Made by a program: the position numbers and the translations under genes
Part shown: piece after piece, positions 42,679 to 51,807 of the stretch
How the letters are laid out: each line of letters starts with the position of its first letter
Numbering within the stretch: the stretch's first letter is position 1
The notes under the pieces: generated by a model
What the model saw: the letters and a program-made list of their open reading frames with translations, nothing else
The model's database searches: none
Told to the model about the DNA's origin: nothing
Source: Marinosulfonomonas sp.
GTDB taxonomy: Bacteria; Pseudomonadota; Alphaproteobacteria; Rhodobacterales; Rhodobacteraceae
DNA length: 64,000 nt
Direction: 5' to 3'
Assembly (NCBI GenBank): GCA_026984915.1
Contig: JALSRG010000124.1
Location: forward strand, 1 to 64,000

Positions 42679-43731
42679 ATGCAGTTTCACGACCTGACAA
42701 TCAGCAGCGTAACGCACGAAACGCCGGATTCCGTTGCCATCAGTTTTGATGTTCCGGCGGATCTGGCTGATGTGTTTCAGTATCAGCCGGGCCAGTATCT
42801 GACCATTCGCCATGAAATTGATGGCGAGGAACTGCGCCGGTCATATTCGATCGCCTCGGGGCCGCACGACCCCCTGACCATCGGGGTAAAGCGGGTCGAT
42901 GGCGGTATTTTCTCGACGATTGCCCAGCAGTTGAAGCCCGGCGATACATTGCAGGTCTCGGCCCCGGACGGCCGCTTTGTCCTCAAGGATGCGCGCAGGA
43001 TACTGCTGGTTGCCGCCGGTTCCGGGATTACGCCGATGGTGGCCATCGCCGCCCATGCGTTAGAGCGCGGCACCAATGTCACCCTGATCTATGGCAATCG
43101 CGATACAAGCCACATCATGTTTCGCGACCGGCTGGAAGCGCTGAAAGACAAGCATCTGGCAGAATTTTCCCTGATCCACGTGTTGAGCCGCGAAGAGCAG
43201 GACGTGCCGCTGCTCAACGGCCATGTGAGCGGAGAAAAGGTGATCCGGCTGGCCAATGCCGGTGTGCTTGATCTGGCGGATACCGGGGCGGTGTATCTCT
43301 GCGGCCCCGGAGAAATGATCGACGATGTGCAGGCGCATTTGCTGGATCATGGTGTGCCGCCGCAAAGCATTCACCATGAACGCTTTGCCGTTGAGGGGGC
43401 GCCGGCGCCCAAACCCCGCTCAGAGGCCGCCGAATCTGCCGCCGAGGCCGGGGTTGATGTCGAGGTGATCCTCGATGGATCGCGCCGGCGTTTTATCCTG
43501 ACCGAAGCCGATGATACAGTTCTCGCGGCGGCGGCGCGCAACGGGCTGGAACTGCCGTATTCCTGCAAGGGCGGTATGTGCTGCACCTGTCGCTGTCGCA
43601 TTGCCGAAGGCACGGCGGAAATGGCCACGAATTATTCGCTGGAACCCTGGGAGCTTGAGGCCGGCTTCACCCTGGCCTGCCAGACCCGCCCGACCAGCGA
43701 AAAGCTGGTGCTGGATTTTGACGCCGCCTGA
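42679..43731 (+). CDS. paaE: 1,2-phenylacetyl-CoA epoxidase reductase subunit PaaE
   Basis: 350 residues from ATG 42679, ten nt after paaD; a further-upstream ATG overlaps paaD and lacks family similarity. The N-terminal ferredoxin-NADP reductase domain has LRRSYSIAS (FAD), VAAGSGITPMVAIAAH (NADPH) and YLCGPGEMIDDV. The C-terminal plant-type 2Fe-2S domain has YSCKGGMCCTCRCRIAEG plus the distal TLACQTRP cysteine. It passes electrons from NADPH to the PaaAC di-iron site. A GGG ribosome site precedes it. The zapE gene follows 23 nt later, so readthrough is possible, although there is no functional link. Confidence 0.96.
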   Translation: MQFHDLTISSVTHETPDSVAISFDVPADLADVFQYQPGQYLTIRHEIDGEELRRSYSIASGPHDPLTIGVKRVDGGIFSTIAQQLKPGDTLQVSAPDGRFVLKDARRILLVAAGSGITPMVAIAAHALERGTNVTLIYGNRDTSHIMFRDRLEALKDKHLAEFSLIHVLSREEQDVPLLNGHVSGEKVIRLANAGVLDLADTGAVYLCGPGEMIDDVQAHLLDHGVPPQSIHHERFAVEGAPAPKPRSEAAESAAEAGVDVEVILDGSRRRFILTEADDTVLAAAARNGLELPYSCKGGMCCTCRCRIAEGTAEMATNYSLEPWELEAGFTLACQTRPTSEKLVLDFDAA

Positions 43732-43754
43732 CCGGCGCGACCGGGGCTTTTCTT

Positions 43755-44864
43755 ATGCTGCGCCACGATTTATGTGGGGGCGTGGCAGAGCGATTGCAGG
43801 ATATCTATGACCAGAAGGTCAAGGCGGGCGAGCTGACGGATGATCCAGCCCAACGGGCTGTTTTGCCGGTTCTGGAAGATATCCGCAGCCATCTGGAGCG
43901 CGAACCGCAGCGCAAGCCCGGTATTCTGGGCGGCCTGTTTCACAAACCCGAAGACGTGCCCATGGGGCTGTATCTGTGGGGCGGGGTCGGGCGTGGCAAA
44001 TCCATGCTGATGGATTTGTTCGTGGAAAATCTGGACATCCCGGAAAAGCGCCGCGTGCATTTTCATGCCTTCATGCAAGAGGTCCATGCCGGGCTGCACG
44101 CTGCGCGCAACTCTGGGGCGCAGGATGCGGTCGCACCGGTGGCGCGGCAAATCGCCAATGGCTTGCGCCTGCTGGCATTTGACGAAATGCAGATCAGCGA
44201 TATTGCCGACGCGATGATTGTCGGGCGGCTTTTTGAAAAGTTGCTTGCGGCTGGGGTGGTGATCGTCACCACCTCCAACCGCCCCCCCGATGACCTCTAC
44301 AAGGACGGGCTGAACCGCGGGCTGTTTTTGCCCTTCATCCGGTTGCTGAAAGACAAGATGGTCGTGCACGAACTGGCCAGCCCAAAGGATTACCGGCAGG
44401 ATGCGCTGGCCGGTGGCAAGCGCTGGTTCTGCCCCAATGACGAAACCGCACGCAACCGCATCAATGCGGTCTGGCAGGATCTGACCGGCAGCAGCCGTCA
44501 GGCGCCGCTAAGTTTGCGGGTGCAGGGCCGCGATGTCGTGCTGCCGGCCTTTCACAACGGGGTGGCACGGGCCGGGTTTTATGATCTGTGCGGTCGGGCA
44601 CTGGGGCCTGCGGACTATCTGGCCGTCGCCGGGGCTGTCCGGGTCCTGATCATCGAGGACATTCCCTGTCTCAGCCGCAGCAACTTCAATGAGGCCAAAC
44701 GGTTCGTCACCCTGATCGACGCATTGTATGAAAACCGGGTCGGGCTGGTGGCCAGCGCGGCGGCAATGCCGGACATGCTCTATGTGGAGGGCGAGGGAAG
44801 TTTTGAGTTTGAACGCACTGCCAGCCGTCTGCATGAAATGATCGGGGCGGATTGGGGGCGGTGA
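43755..44864 (+). CDS. zapE: Cell division ATPase ZapE (AFG1-like)
   Basis: 369 residues, family length. The N-terminal block LQDIYDQKVKAGELTDDPAQRAVLPVLEDI leads into Walker A LWGGVGRGKSMLMDLF. RRVHFHAFMQEVH and LLAFDEMQISDIADAMIVGRLFE (Walker B) follow, then TSNRPPDDLYKDGLNR and the arginine-containing sensor region. ZapE is a peripheral inner-membrane ATPase associated with the Z-ring in E. coli; its AFG1 homologue works in mitochondrial protein quality control. The ATG at 43755 is used; a GTG at 43782 (VAERLQDIYD) is a credible alternative because the family often starts there. It lies directly downstream of paaE. Confidence 0.92.
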   Translation: MLRHDLCGGVAERLQDIYDQKVKAGELTDDPAQRAVLPVLEDIRSHLEREPQRKPGILGGLFHKPEDVPMGLYLWGGVGRGKSMLMDLFVENLDIPEKRRVHFHAFMQEVHAGLHAARNSGAQDAVAPVARQIANGLRLLAFDEMQISDIADAMIVGRLFEKLLAAGVVIVTTSNRPPDDLYKDGLNRGLFLPFIRLLKDKMVVHELASPKDYRQDALAGGKRWFCPNDETARNRINAVWQDLTGSSRQAPLSLRVQGRDVVLPAFHNGVARAGFYDLCGRALGPADYLAVAGAVRVLIIEDIPCLSRSNFNEAKRFVTLIDALYENRVGLVASAAAMPDMLYVEGEGSFEFERTASRLHEMIGADWGR

Positions 44865-44894
44865 AGCGCCCCCGGGCTTTGGCGGTACAGGCGG

Positions 44895-45767
44895 CTATTT
44901 CCAGGAAACGGCCCTGCGGTACAAATGCCAGGTGGCATGGCCGAGAACCGGCACCACAATAATCAGCCCCAGCAGAACCGGCAGTGACCCAAGCGCCAGA
45001 CCAGTGGCAACGATCAGCCCCCAGGTGGCGGTGATCAGCGGGTTCTTCCGGGCGACCTGAACAGAGGTTGTGAGCGCGGTTTTCAGTCCGACCTCCCGGT
45101 CCAGCAACATCGGGAACGAGGTGATGCTGAAGGCAAGAACTGCGGCGGCAAAAAAGAAACCGGTGATCATGCCCATTGCCGCCATTTCCCATCCGGCGCG
45201 AGTTGTGAAAACCAGCCGGACGAATTCACGGATCGTTTCGGGCATCGCAGGCCCCAGGGTTGTCACGAAAATCAGGTTGGCGACCAATAGCCAGAGCGCA
45301 AAGACAACAACATGAAACAGCCCCAGCACAAACACAGCGCCGAAACGCGGTGATTCCAGTACTTTCAGGGCGGCCATCCAGTTGGTTTCTTCGCCCTGTT
45401 CCCGGCGGCGGCTCATCTCGTACAACCCGACGGCGGCCACCGGCCCGACCAGGGCAAAGCCCGCGATGACGGGAAACAGAAGATGCAGCAGGTCGCCTTG
45501 CGTGGCCATCCAGACCAGGCTGAGACCGACAAGCGGGTAGAGCAGGCAGAGAAAAACGACATCGGTGCGAAAGGCAACGAAATCGGCAAACCCCTGTTTG
45601 AGGGCCGCGCGAATATCCGTCATTGATAAGGACATGATCTCGGGATGAACGCTCACCTCTTTTTCAGTCAGCGCTTCGGTTACTGATCTGAAATGGCCGA
45701 ATATGTTTCCCACTGTCTTGGCGGACCACGAAACGGGGTTTCCGATGGTTTTAACGGCTTTGACCAT
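44895..45767 (-). CDS. DUF2189-like integral membrane protein
   Basis: 290 residues. Segments such as TDIRAALKQGFADFVAFRTDVVFLCLLYPLVGLSLVWM, FPVIAGFALVGPVAAVGLYEMSRRREQGEETNW and FVLGLFHVVVFALWLLVANLIFV suggest six membrane helices with a conserved cytoplasmic loop. This is the pattern of the uncharacterised DUF2189/COG5473 family. A near-perfect AGGAGGT site precedes the ATG at 45767, so it should be well translated. The role is unknown; nothing nearby indicates a function. It is convergent with zapE. The 299-bp upstream gap carries its promoter. Confidence 0.75.
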   Translation of the reverse strand: MVKAVKTIGNPVSWSAKTVGNIFGHFRSVTEALTEKEVSVHPEIMSLSMTDIRAALKQGFADFVAFRTDVVFLCLLYPLVGLSLVWMATQGDLLHLLFPVIAGFALVGPVAAVGLYEMSRRREQGEETNWMAALKVLESPRFGAVFVLGLFHVVVFALWLLVANLIFVTTLGPAMPETIREFVRLVFTTRAGWEMAAMGMITGFFFAAAVLAFSITSFPMLLDREVGLKTALTTSVQVARKNPLITATWGLIVATGLALGSLPVLLGLIIVVPVLGHATWHLYRRAVSWK

Positions 45768-46066
45768 GATTTGACCTCCTGATTGAGAGCCATCGCAATA
45801 GAAACGATTCCACGGGGAAATCGCGCACGGCTCCGGGTGCGGAAATTGTCAGGCGGCCAGCCTTGGCAAAGAATAGCAGGATAATGCTCGCGCTGCGGTC
45901 ACATTTGCGCGCGCAGGCGGTTTTTGGCAGGTCTTGGCATCAGAACCGGGCACCCAGGCGGCCGATTTCACATGCAGCCAGGGTGCTGATCGTTTCTACC
46001 GGATACCGTGTTTCGCGCGGCTGGTTTGGGGATGCTCCGCAAGGTCCCGGCCAGCTATCCGGCCAT
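45768..46066. other. 299-bp intergenic region, no gene seen
   Basis: Lies between the start of the DUF2189-like gene (minus strand, 45767) and the end of folC (46067). Short open frames on the plus strand overlap only random peptide, with no ribosome site or family similarity. No tRNA-like cloverleaf, repeat or long inverted repeat is visible. It presumably contains only the upstream gene's promoter and the folC terminator. Confidence 0.5.
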
Positions 46067-47341
46067 TCAGCCGGCCTCTCGCAGAACCGCGCCGGCAAGG
46101 TACAGTGAGCCGCAGATCAGAATACGGGCCTTGGGCGATTGCGCGGTGACAGAGCGGATGGCCGACAGCACATTTTCCGCCTGATCAGCCGGCAGGCCAC
46201 AGGCCCGCGCGGCGCGCGCGGTTTCAGCGGCGGGCAGGGTGTTGGGTTCTCCGGGGATCGAAACCGCCAGCAGGTGATCGGCAACAGCGGCCAACGGGCG
46301 CATATAGCCGGCAACATCCTTGGTGTTGAGCATGCCGCAGATCAGATGTGTGGGCCGCTTTGGCAGGGTGGCAAGATGGGCGGCAATCGCTTGGCCCGCA
46401 GCCGGGTTGTGGCCGCCATCGAGCCACAGTTCGGCCGTGCCGGCGGCCTCTGCCAGCGGTCCTTCACGCAAACGCTGCATCCGGGCGGGCCATGTGGCCT
46501 GCAACAGCGCGGCCTCACAGGCCTGTTCACCCAGGCCAAGATGGCGCAGCGCGGCAATGGCCATGCCGGCGTTTTCAACCTGGTGCGCGCCGGGCAGAAC
46601 CGGCACTGGCAGATCAAGAAGCCCGGTCTCATCCTGATAGATCAGGCGCCCGCGTTCCTGCCATACATGCCAGTGCTGGCCATGCGCCAACAGTGGCGCC
46701 CCCAGACGCGCCGCGCGTGCCTCGATCGCCGCAAGTGCCTCGTCCGGCTGCGGCCCGACCACGCAGGGTGCATTTCGCTTGAGTATCCCGGCTTTTTCGC
46801 CTGCGATCTCGGTCAAGGTTTCCCCCAGATACTGGGTGTGGTCGATGGAAACCGGAGTGATCACGCAGAGTTCCGGCTGTTCGATCACGTTGGTTGCGTC
46901 CAGCCGCCCACCCAGGCCGACCTCCAGCAGGGTGTAATCCGCCCCGGTGCGGGCAAAGGCCAGCAGCGCCGCCACGGTGGTGATTTCGAAATAGGTGATC
47001 GGTGTGCCGCCATTGGCCACATAGCATTCATCGAGAATGACGGTGAGGGCCTCTTCGCTGATCAGATCGCCGGCAACCCGGATACGTTCGTGAAACCGCA
47101 CAAGATGCGGTGAGGTATAGACGTGAACCCGCCGGCCCGCTGCCGCAAGCCCTGCCCGGATCATGGCCAGGGTCGACCCTTTGCCGTTGGTGCCCGCAAC
47201 ATGAATAACCGGCGGCAGGTTGCGTTCGGGGTGGTCCAGCGCCCCCAGCAACCGCCAGACTCGATCAAGCGTGAAGTCGATGACCTTCGGATGCAGCGCC
47301 TGCATCCGCGCCAGAATGCGGTCCGAGTTCTGCTCGCTCAC
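46067..47341 (-). CDS. folC: Bifunctional folylpolyglutamate/dihydrofolate synthase
   Basis: 424 residues, the FolC length. The P-loop [21 protein letters not shown] (about residues 44-64) is followed by [48 protein letters not shown] and the Mur-ligase-like [16 protein letters not shown]. It adds glutamate to dihydropteroate and polyglutamylates folates. It starts with GTG at 47341, overlapping the accD stop by 4 nt (GTGA), so it is translated from the accD message. The order accD-folC is widespread in bacteria, with no known biochemical reason. The C-terminus is complete. Confidence 0.95.
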   Translation of the reverse strand: MSEQNSDRILARMQALHPKVIDFTLDRVWRLLGALDHPERNLPPVIHVAGTNGKGSTLAMIRAGLAAAGRRVHVYTSPHLVRFHERIRVAGDLISEEALTVILDECYVANGGTPITYFEITTVAALLAFARTGADYTLLEVGLGGRLDATNVIEQPELCVITPVSIDHTQYLGETLTEIAGEKAGILKRNAPCVVGPQPDEALAAIEARAARLGAPLLAHGQHWHVWQERGRLIYQDETGLLDLPVPVLPGAHQVENAGMAIAALRHLGLGEQACEAALLQATWPARMQRLREGPLAEAAGTAELWLDGGHNPAAGQAIAAHLATLPKRPTHLICGMLNTKDVAGYMRPLAAVADHLLAVSIPGEPNTLPAAETARAARACGLPADQAENVLSAIRSVTAQSPKARILICGSLYLAGAVLREAG

Positions 47342-48291
47342 TTGGCGGATTTCTCGGGGGTTTTTGCCGGTTTGGCCTCGGCTGCCGCCTCTGCCGGCTG
47401 TTTCTGGGCATCGGGTTTGGGCAGGTCGCCCTTGATTGCAGGGGTTTGGCGCATCAGCAGGCGGGCAATGGTGATCAGTTCTTCGCGCATGTCCTTGCGG
47501 TGCGTTACCCGGTCCAGCATGCCGTGATCCAGCAGATATTCCGAACGCTGGAAACCTTCCGGCAGTTTCTCTCCGATGGTCTGTTCGATCACCCGGCTGC
47601 CGGCGAAACCGATCAGGGCGTTTGGCTCGGCAATCTGCACGTCGCCCAGCATCGCATAGGATGCGGTGACACCGCCGGTGGTGGGGTGCGTCAAGACCAC
47701 GATATAGGGCAGGTGTGCCTCCTTCAGCATTTCGACCGCAACGGTGGTGCGCGGCATCTGCATCAGGCTCAGAATGCCTTCCTGCATCCGCGCGCCCCCG
47801 GCGGCGGAAAACAGGATGAACGGGCGTTTGGCGGCGACGGCGCGCTCAACCCCGGCCAGAATGGCGTTGCCGACATACATGCCCATCGACCCGCCCATGA
47901 ACCGGAAATCCTGCGCCGCCACGACCATTGGCGTGCGGCCGATCTCGCCCTCGGCCACCAGCATGGCTTCTTTCTCGCCGGTTTTCTTTCGAGCTTCCTT
48001 CATCCGGTCCGGATATTTTTTCTGGTCGCGAAATCCCAGCGGGTCCGCCGTGGCCTCCGGCACGTCGATTTCAGTGAAAGTGCCCCCGTCAAACAGGGCC
48101 TCCAGCCGGTCGCGCGGGGCAAATGACATGTGATGGTCGCAAGAGGTGCAGACGTTCAGGTTTTCTTTCAATTCGCGGTGGAACAGCATGGTGCCGCACT
48201 CGGGGCATTTAGACCACAGGTTTTCAGGCACCTCGCGGCGCGAGAAAAGAGAGTTAATCGTCGGGCGGACGTAATTTGATATCCAGTTCAT
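47338..48291 (-). CDS. accD: Acetyl-CoA carboxylase carboxyltransferase subunit beta
   Basis: 317 residues from ATG 48291, which follows AAGGTG and begins [29 protein letters not shown]. The N-terminal zinc ribbon has CPEC near residue 30 and CTSC near 49. The carboxyltransferase core has [35 protein letters not shown] and [18 protein letters not shown] charged, Ala/Lys-rich tail follows. With AccA it transfers carboxyl from carboxybiotin to acetyl-CoA, the first step of fatty acid synthesis. The Lys/Pro-rich tail after [16 protein letters not shown] is a poorly conserved extension typical of alphaproteobacterial AccD. folC is coupled downstream. Confidence 0.96.
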   Translation of the reverse strand: MNWISNYVRPTINSLFSRREVPENLWSKCPECGTMLFHRELKENLNVCTSCDHHMSFAPRDRLEALFDGGTFTEIDVPEATADPLGFRDQKKYPDRMKEARKKTGEKEAMLVAEGEIGRTPMVVAAQDFRFMGGSMGMYVGNAILAGVERAVAAKRPFILFSAAGGARMQEGILSLMQMPRTTVAVEMLKEAHLPYIVVLTHPTTGGVTASYAMLGDVQIAEPNALIGFAGSRVIEQTIGEKLPEGFQRSEYLLDHGMLDRVTHRKDMREELITIARLLMRQTPAIKGDLPKPDAQKQPAEAAAEAKPAKTPEKSAK

Positions 48292-48368
48292 GCCGGGCAC
48301 CTTGTTTTGGCGATCTGCTGTCTGATTTAGGGCGCGTGGCCGGGAAATGCAATCAGCCACTGTTGCAT

Positions 48369-49250
48369 TTAACGGCTGAGCGCAAAGCGCAATATGCGCC
48401 ACAGGATCAGAAGGGCCACCAGATCAACGATCATCGCAACGGAAAAATCCCAACTGCCCGGATCAGGCATTGGCGTGACAAACAGCGAAAGCCCGGTGAT
48501 GGTCTGATCCATGGAAACCACCAGCAGGGCAAAGATATTGTTGACAAAATGCAGCCCCATCGAGGCCCCCAGCGACCCGGTGTTGACCACCAGATCCGTA
48601 GAGATCAGCGCAAAGACAAATGTCGCACCAACAACCAGCCAGGCGTCAACGCCCAGCTTCGGGTTCCAGTGCAGCGAGGCAAATAACAGCGCCGGCAAGA
48701 GCATCCAGACAAAGCGCGAGGCAAACCGCGCCGCCAGTTGTTGCGGCAGATAGGCCCGGAAAACCATTTCTTCGGAGGCGGTCTGGATCAGAAGCAGCGG
48801 CAGCGCATAGGGCAGGTACTTCAGCCATTCCTGAAACGGCAGGTTATCCGCCGGCCGGTCGAAGAAAATCAGCGCGGTGACAAGCAGGCTGAAAAAGATC
48901 AGGCTGATGACCACTGTCAGGACAAAGCCCCTCAGGGTTTCGCCAAACGGGCCAAACAGCGTGCCGGGGCTGCGGTAATGGCAGGCGGGAGCGGTAATGA
49001 TCGCCCCCAGCCCAAAGCCGACAAAGGTAAACAGCATGACCAGCGTCGGAACCGGCTTGGTTCCGTCCCGCAAATCCAGCATCCAGCCGAAAAACCCCAT
49101 CGGCGTGGCATAGGCCATGATGCCGGCCATGACCAAGGCCAGAAATCCGGCATAAATGAACAGGATCAGCAGAAGGCCAAGAATCAGCCGCCATATTTGC
49201 GGATACAGGCGGGCGGGGGCAACATAGGCACTGAACTCGGGTGTTATCAT
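48369..49250 (-). CDS. CPBP-family intramembrane metalloprotease (Abi/CAAX type)
   Basis: 293 residues from the ATG at 49250; in-frame alternatives are ATG 49262 and TTG 49286, none with a clear ribosome site. The protein has about eight hydrophobic segments. The three conserved motifs are [15 protein letters not shown] (EExxxR), [10 protein letters not shown] (His) and [14 protein letters not shown] (HxxxN). They form the membrane-embedded metal site of the CPBP/Rce1 family, which includes prenyl-protein endoproteases and bacteriocin-immunity proteins. No lantibiotic or prenylation genes are near. It is divergent from the ParB-domain gene and separated from accD by 77 bp. Confidence 0.85.
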   Translation of the reverse strand: MITPEFSAYVAPARLYPQIWRLILGLLLILFIYAGFLALVMAGIMAYATPMGFFGWMLDLRDGTKPVPTLVMLFTFVGFGLGAIITAPACHYRSPGTLFGPFGETLRGFVLTVVISLIFFSLLVTALIFFDRPADNLPFQEWLKYLPYALPLLLIQTASEEMVFRAYLPQQLAARFASRFVWMLLPALLFASLHWNPKLGVDAWLVVGATFVFALISTDLVVNTGSLGASMGLHFVNNIFALLVVSMDQTITGLSLFVTPMPDPGSWDFSVAMIVDLVALLILWRILRFALSR

Positions 49251-49326
49251 GGCGCGCAGCATCGGCAAATGTTCTGGCTTGTGCAAGCCGGAAATGTGAT
49301 AAGCACTTCATAGCAGGAGGTTTGAC

Positions 49327-49575
49327 ATGCTGGTAAAAGAGCCCTTCCCCATCGCCAAAATCCGTGTCCCGGTCAAACGCGTCAAAACGCTGGATCCCGC
49401 CAAGGTGCAGCAGATTGCCGAAAGCATACTGGAAGAGGGCCAGACCACGCCTATCCGGGTGCGCAAATCCAGGGACGGCTATGTGCTGATTGAAGGGCTG
49501 CACCGGCTGGAGGCGCTGAAGGCGCTGGGCGAAGAAACGGTCGAGGGATATCTGGTGCGGGCGGCGCTGCATTGA
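49327..49575 (+). CDS. Stand-alone ParB/sulfiredoxin-like N-terminal domain protein
   Basis: 82 residues comprising a single ParB-N (ParB/Srx) domain: FPIAKIRVPVKRVKTLDPAK, then VQQIAESILEEGQTTPIRVRK, then DGYVLIEGLHRLEALKALG. The last part is the ParB box II (GxHRxxA) that binds CTP in ParB and ATP in sulfiredoxins. There is no helix-turn-helix and no dimerisation domain, so it cannot be a partition ParB. AGGAGGT gives a perfect ribosome site. The gene stands alone, divergent from the CPBP gene, with a remnant and hairpins downstream. Its role is unknown; small ParB-fold nucleotide-binding enzymes are one option. Confidence 0.8.
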   Translation: MLVKEPFPIAKIRVPVKRVKTLDPAKVQQIAESILEEGQTTPIRVRKSRDGYVLIEGLHRLEALKALGEETVEGYLVRAALH

Positions 49576-49594
49576 GGGAGATATTCAGCCACAG

Positions 49595-49854
49595 GTGGCC
49601 TTTGAAGCCTTCTCGAATATGAATTTCACTGAACTGCCAGAATTGATGACAAAACAACAGTTGTGCTTTGGAGGCCGGTTCGACCGGAAGAGCATCATTG
49701 ATCCGGGTAGAGGAGATGCGGGCATTTCCACCACGTCTGCCGGATCTATACTGTGCTGTCCGAGGAATATGCGATCAAGATCGCGCGTGACTGGAATGTA
49801 AAAGCAAGCGGTTCAGGATATGTAACGCGCTTTGAGGTATTGGATCCTACCTGA
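49595..49854 (+). pseudogene. Frameshifted gene remnant of unknown family
   Basis: A GTG at 49595 opens a frame reading FTELPELMTKQQLCFGG and RFDRKSIIDPGRGDAG. At about 49715-49725 the protein-like sequence continues one frame over, with HFHHVCRIYTVLSEEYAIK and IARDWNVKASGSGYVTRF, ending in TGA at 49852. Neither frame alone reads as a whole protein, but together they give about 85 residues with good codon use. I infer one insertion or deletion in a decayed gene. A stop (TAG 49708-49710) blocks the second frame upstream. No domain is recognised. Chance open frames are the alternative. Confidence 0.4.
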
Positions 49855-49900
49855 ACGCAGCAGGAGTTTCCGCCATTCCGCTCATGCCGTTGGCCCACAA

Positions 49901-49970
49901 GCCGTTTTCTTTTTAGAAAACGGCACGGAAAATTGTAATTTTCCGGTTTGGAATTTTTCAAAAATTCCAA
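49901..49970. repeat. Three consecutive perfect inverted repeats (hairpin cluster)
   Basis: Within 70 bp there are three hairpins. First, GCCGTTTTCT/AGAAAACGGC, loop TTTT (49901-49924). Second, CGGAAAATT/AATTTTCCG, loop GT (49926-49945). Third, TTGGAATTTTT/AAAAATTCCAA around one C (49948-49970). Arms are 9 to 11 bp without mismatches, and the region is much more AT-rich than its surroundings. The 15-mer copy 4 follows 21 bp later and ilvD starts 103 bp later. It could be a terminator array, an ilvD leader, or the ends of a small mobile element. Confidence 0.8.
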
Positions 49971-49991
49971 CTGCGGATTGGTAGCTTCATC

Positions 49992-50006
49992 CAGGTCTAC
50001 GCCCTA
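49992..50006 (+). repeat. Dispersed 15-mer, copy 4 (CAGGTCTACGCCCTA)
   Basis: Matches the other three copies over 14 bases, with C for T at the first position, in the same orientation. It lies in the 498-bp gap between the ParB-domain gene and ilvD, 67 bp before the ilvD start. This copy does not overlap a stop codon of a recognised gene. Confidence 0.8.
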
Positions 50007-50073
50007 ATATCCCCACTTGATGAACCCATCCCCATCCCCTATTCAAATTCCAGGCATCAATCAGGGGTCCATC

Positions 50074-51807
50074 ATGAAAAACACCAGGTTCGACAAATCG
50101 AAATTGCCCAGTCGCTATGTGACCGAGGGGCCCGAGCGTGCGCCGCATCGTTCATACATGTATGCGATGGGGGTCAGCGAGGCAGAGATTCATCAGCCGT
50201 TTGTCGGGGTGGCCACCTGCTGGAACGAGGCCGCGCCCTGTAACATCGCGCTGAACCGTCAGGCCCAGGCCGTCAAGATGGGGGTGAAGGCCGCCGAGGG
50301 CACCCCGCGCGAATTTACCACCATCACCGTCACCGACGGCATCGCCATGGGGCATGAAGGCATGCGCAGCAGCCTGGCCAGCCGCGAGGCCATTGCCGAC
50401 ACTGTTGAGCTGACCATGCGCGGCCATTGCTATGATGCGCTGGTCGGGGTGGCGGGCTGTGACAAGTCCCTGCCCGGCATGATGATGGCGATGGTGCGGC
50501 TCAATGTGCCCTCTGTGTTCATCTATGGCGGCTCGATCCTGCCGGGCCGGCTCGATGGCAAGGATGTCACGGTGCAGGATGTGTTCGAGGCCGTCGGTCA
50601 GCATCAGGCGGGCAATCTTTCCACCAGCGACCTTGAGAGGCTCGAGGCGGTGGCTTGCCCCAGCGCCGGCGCCTGCGGTGGCCAGTTCACCGCCAACACC
50701 ATGGCCTGTGTGTCCGAGGCAATCGGCCTGGCCCTGCCCAACAGTTCAGGTGCCCCGGCCCCTTACGAAAGCCGTGATCAGTATTGCGAGGCTTCGGGGA
50801 CCGCAGTGATGAACCTGCTGGAAAAGAACATCCGCGCCCGCGATATTGTCACCCGCAAGGCGCTGATCAACGCGGCACGCATTGTCGCCTGCACCGGCGG
50901 CTCCACCAATGCCGGGCTGCACCTGCCGGCCATTGCGCATGAGGCGGGGATTGATTTTGATCTTGACGATGTTTGCGACATCTTCCGCGATACCCCCTAT
51001 TTTGTCGATCTGAAACCGGGTGGGCAGTATGTGGCCAAGGATCTGTACGAAGCCGGCGGCGTGCCGGTGGTCATGAAGGAACTCGACAAGGCGGGCCTGA
51101 TCCACCGCGACTGCATGACAGTTACAGGCCGCAGCATGGGCGAAGAGATCGACCGCGTCACCCGACAGGCCGATGGCAAGGTGATCTACCCCGTGGATAC
51201 GCCGCTCTCGAAAACCGGCGGTGTTGTCGGACTGAAGGGTAACCTCGCCCCGGAAAGCGCGATCGTCAAAGTGGCCGGCATGGCGGCAGACCAGCAGGTG
51301 TTCACTGGCCCCGCGCGGGTGTTTGAATGCGAGGAAGACGCCTTTGAGGCGGTGCAAAAGCGCGACTACAAGGAAGGCGACGTGATTGTGATCCGCAACG
51401 AAGGCCCCGCCGGCGGGCCCGGCATGCGTGAAATGCTGGCCACCACGGCGGCATTGTCCGGGCAGGGCATGGGCAAGAAGGTGGCACTGATCACCGATGG
51501 CCGGTTTTCCGGCGCCACGCGCGGCTTCTGCGTCGGCCATGTCGGCCCCGAGGCGGCCCATGGCGGCCCGATCGCCCTGATCGAGGACGGCGATATCATC
51601 ACGCTGGATGCTGTCAAAGGCGAAATTTCGGTCGATCTGAGCGATGAAGAACTGGCAAAGCGCAAAGCCAACTGGAAAGGCCCGCGTGAAACCATTTATG
51701 CCTCGGGGGCTTTGTGGAAATATGCGCAACTGGTCGGGCCAACGAAATACGGGGCCGTATCGCATCCGGGGGCCAGGAAAGAGCGCCATGTCTACATGGA
51801 TCTCTGA
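50074..51807 (+). CDS. ilvD: Dihydroxy-acid dehydratase
   Basis: 577 residues from ATG 50074 behind AGGGG. An in-frame ATG 57 nt upstream gives a non-family N-terminus. Iron-sulfur ligand cysteines are in [29 protein letters not shown] and [45 protein letters not shown] and [23 protein letters not shown] are further family blocks. It dehydrates dihydroxy-acids to the 2-keto acids of valine and isoleucine, also supplying leucine and pantothenate. Its 3' end overlaps the lipoprotein gene by 20 nt. The upstream gap carries unusual hairpins that could form a leader, but no leader peptide rich in Ile/Val/Leu was found. Confidence 0.95.
   Translation: MKNTRFDKSKLPSRYVTEGPERAPHRSYMYAMGVSEAEIHQPFVGVATCWNEAAPCNIALNRQAQAVKMGVKAAEGTPREFTTITVTDGIAMGHEGMRSSLASREAIADTVELTMRGHCYDALVGVAGCDKSLPGMMMAMVRLNVPSVFIYGGSILPGRLDGKDVTVQDVFEAVGQHQAGNLSTSDLERLEAVACPSAGACGGQFTANTMACVSEAIGLALPNSSGAPAPYESRDQYCEASGTAVMNLLEKNIRARDIVTRKALINAARIVACTGGSTNAGLHLPAIAHEAGIDFDLDDVCDIFRDTPYFVDLKPGGQYVAKDLYEAGGVPVVMKELDKAGLIHRDCMTVTGRSMGEEIDRVTRQADGKVIYPVDTPLSKTGGVVGLKGNLAPESAIVKVAGMAADQQVFTGPARVFECEEDAFEAVQKRDYKEGDVIVIRNEGPAGGPGMREMLATTAALSGQGMGKKVALITDGRFSGATRGFCVGHVGPEAAHGGPIALIEDGDIITLDAVKGEISVDLSDEELAKRKANWKGPRETIYASGALWKYAQLVGPTKYGAVSHPGARKERHVYMDL

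Noticed and set aside
45934-46066. Possible tRNA or small RNA in the gap before folC
   Set aside because: No cloverleaf arms, TTCGA-type loop or terminator hairpin could be built from the sequence.
49576-50073. Insertion sequence or integron site around the hairpin cluster
   Set aside because: No transposase, integrase, target-site duplication or attC-like core sites are visible; the hairpins are kept as an unexplained structure.
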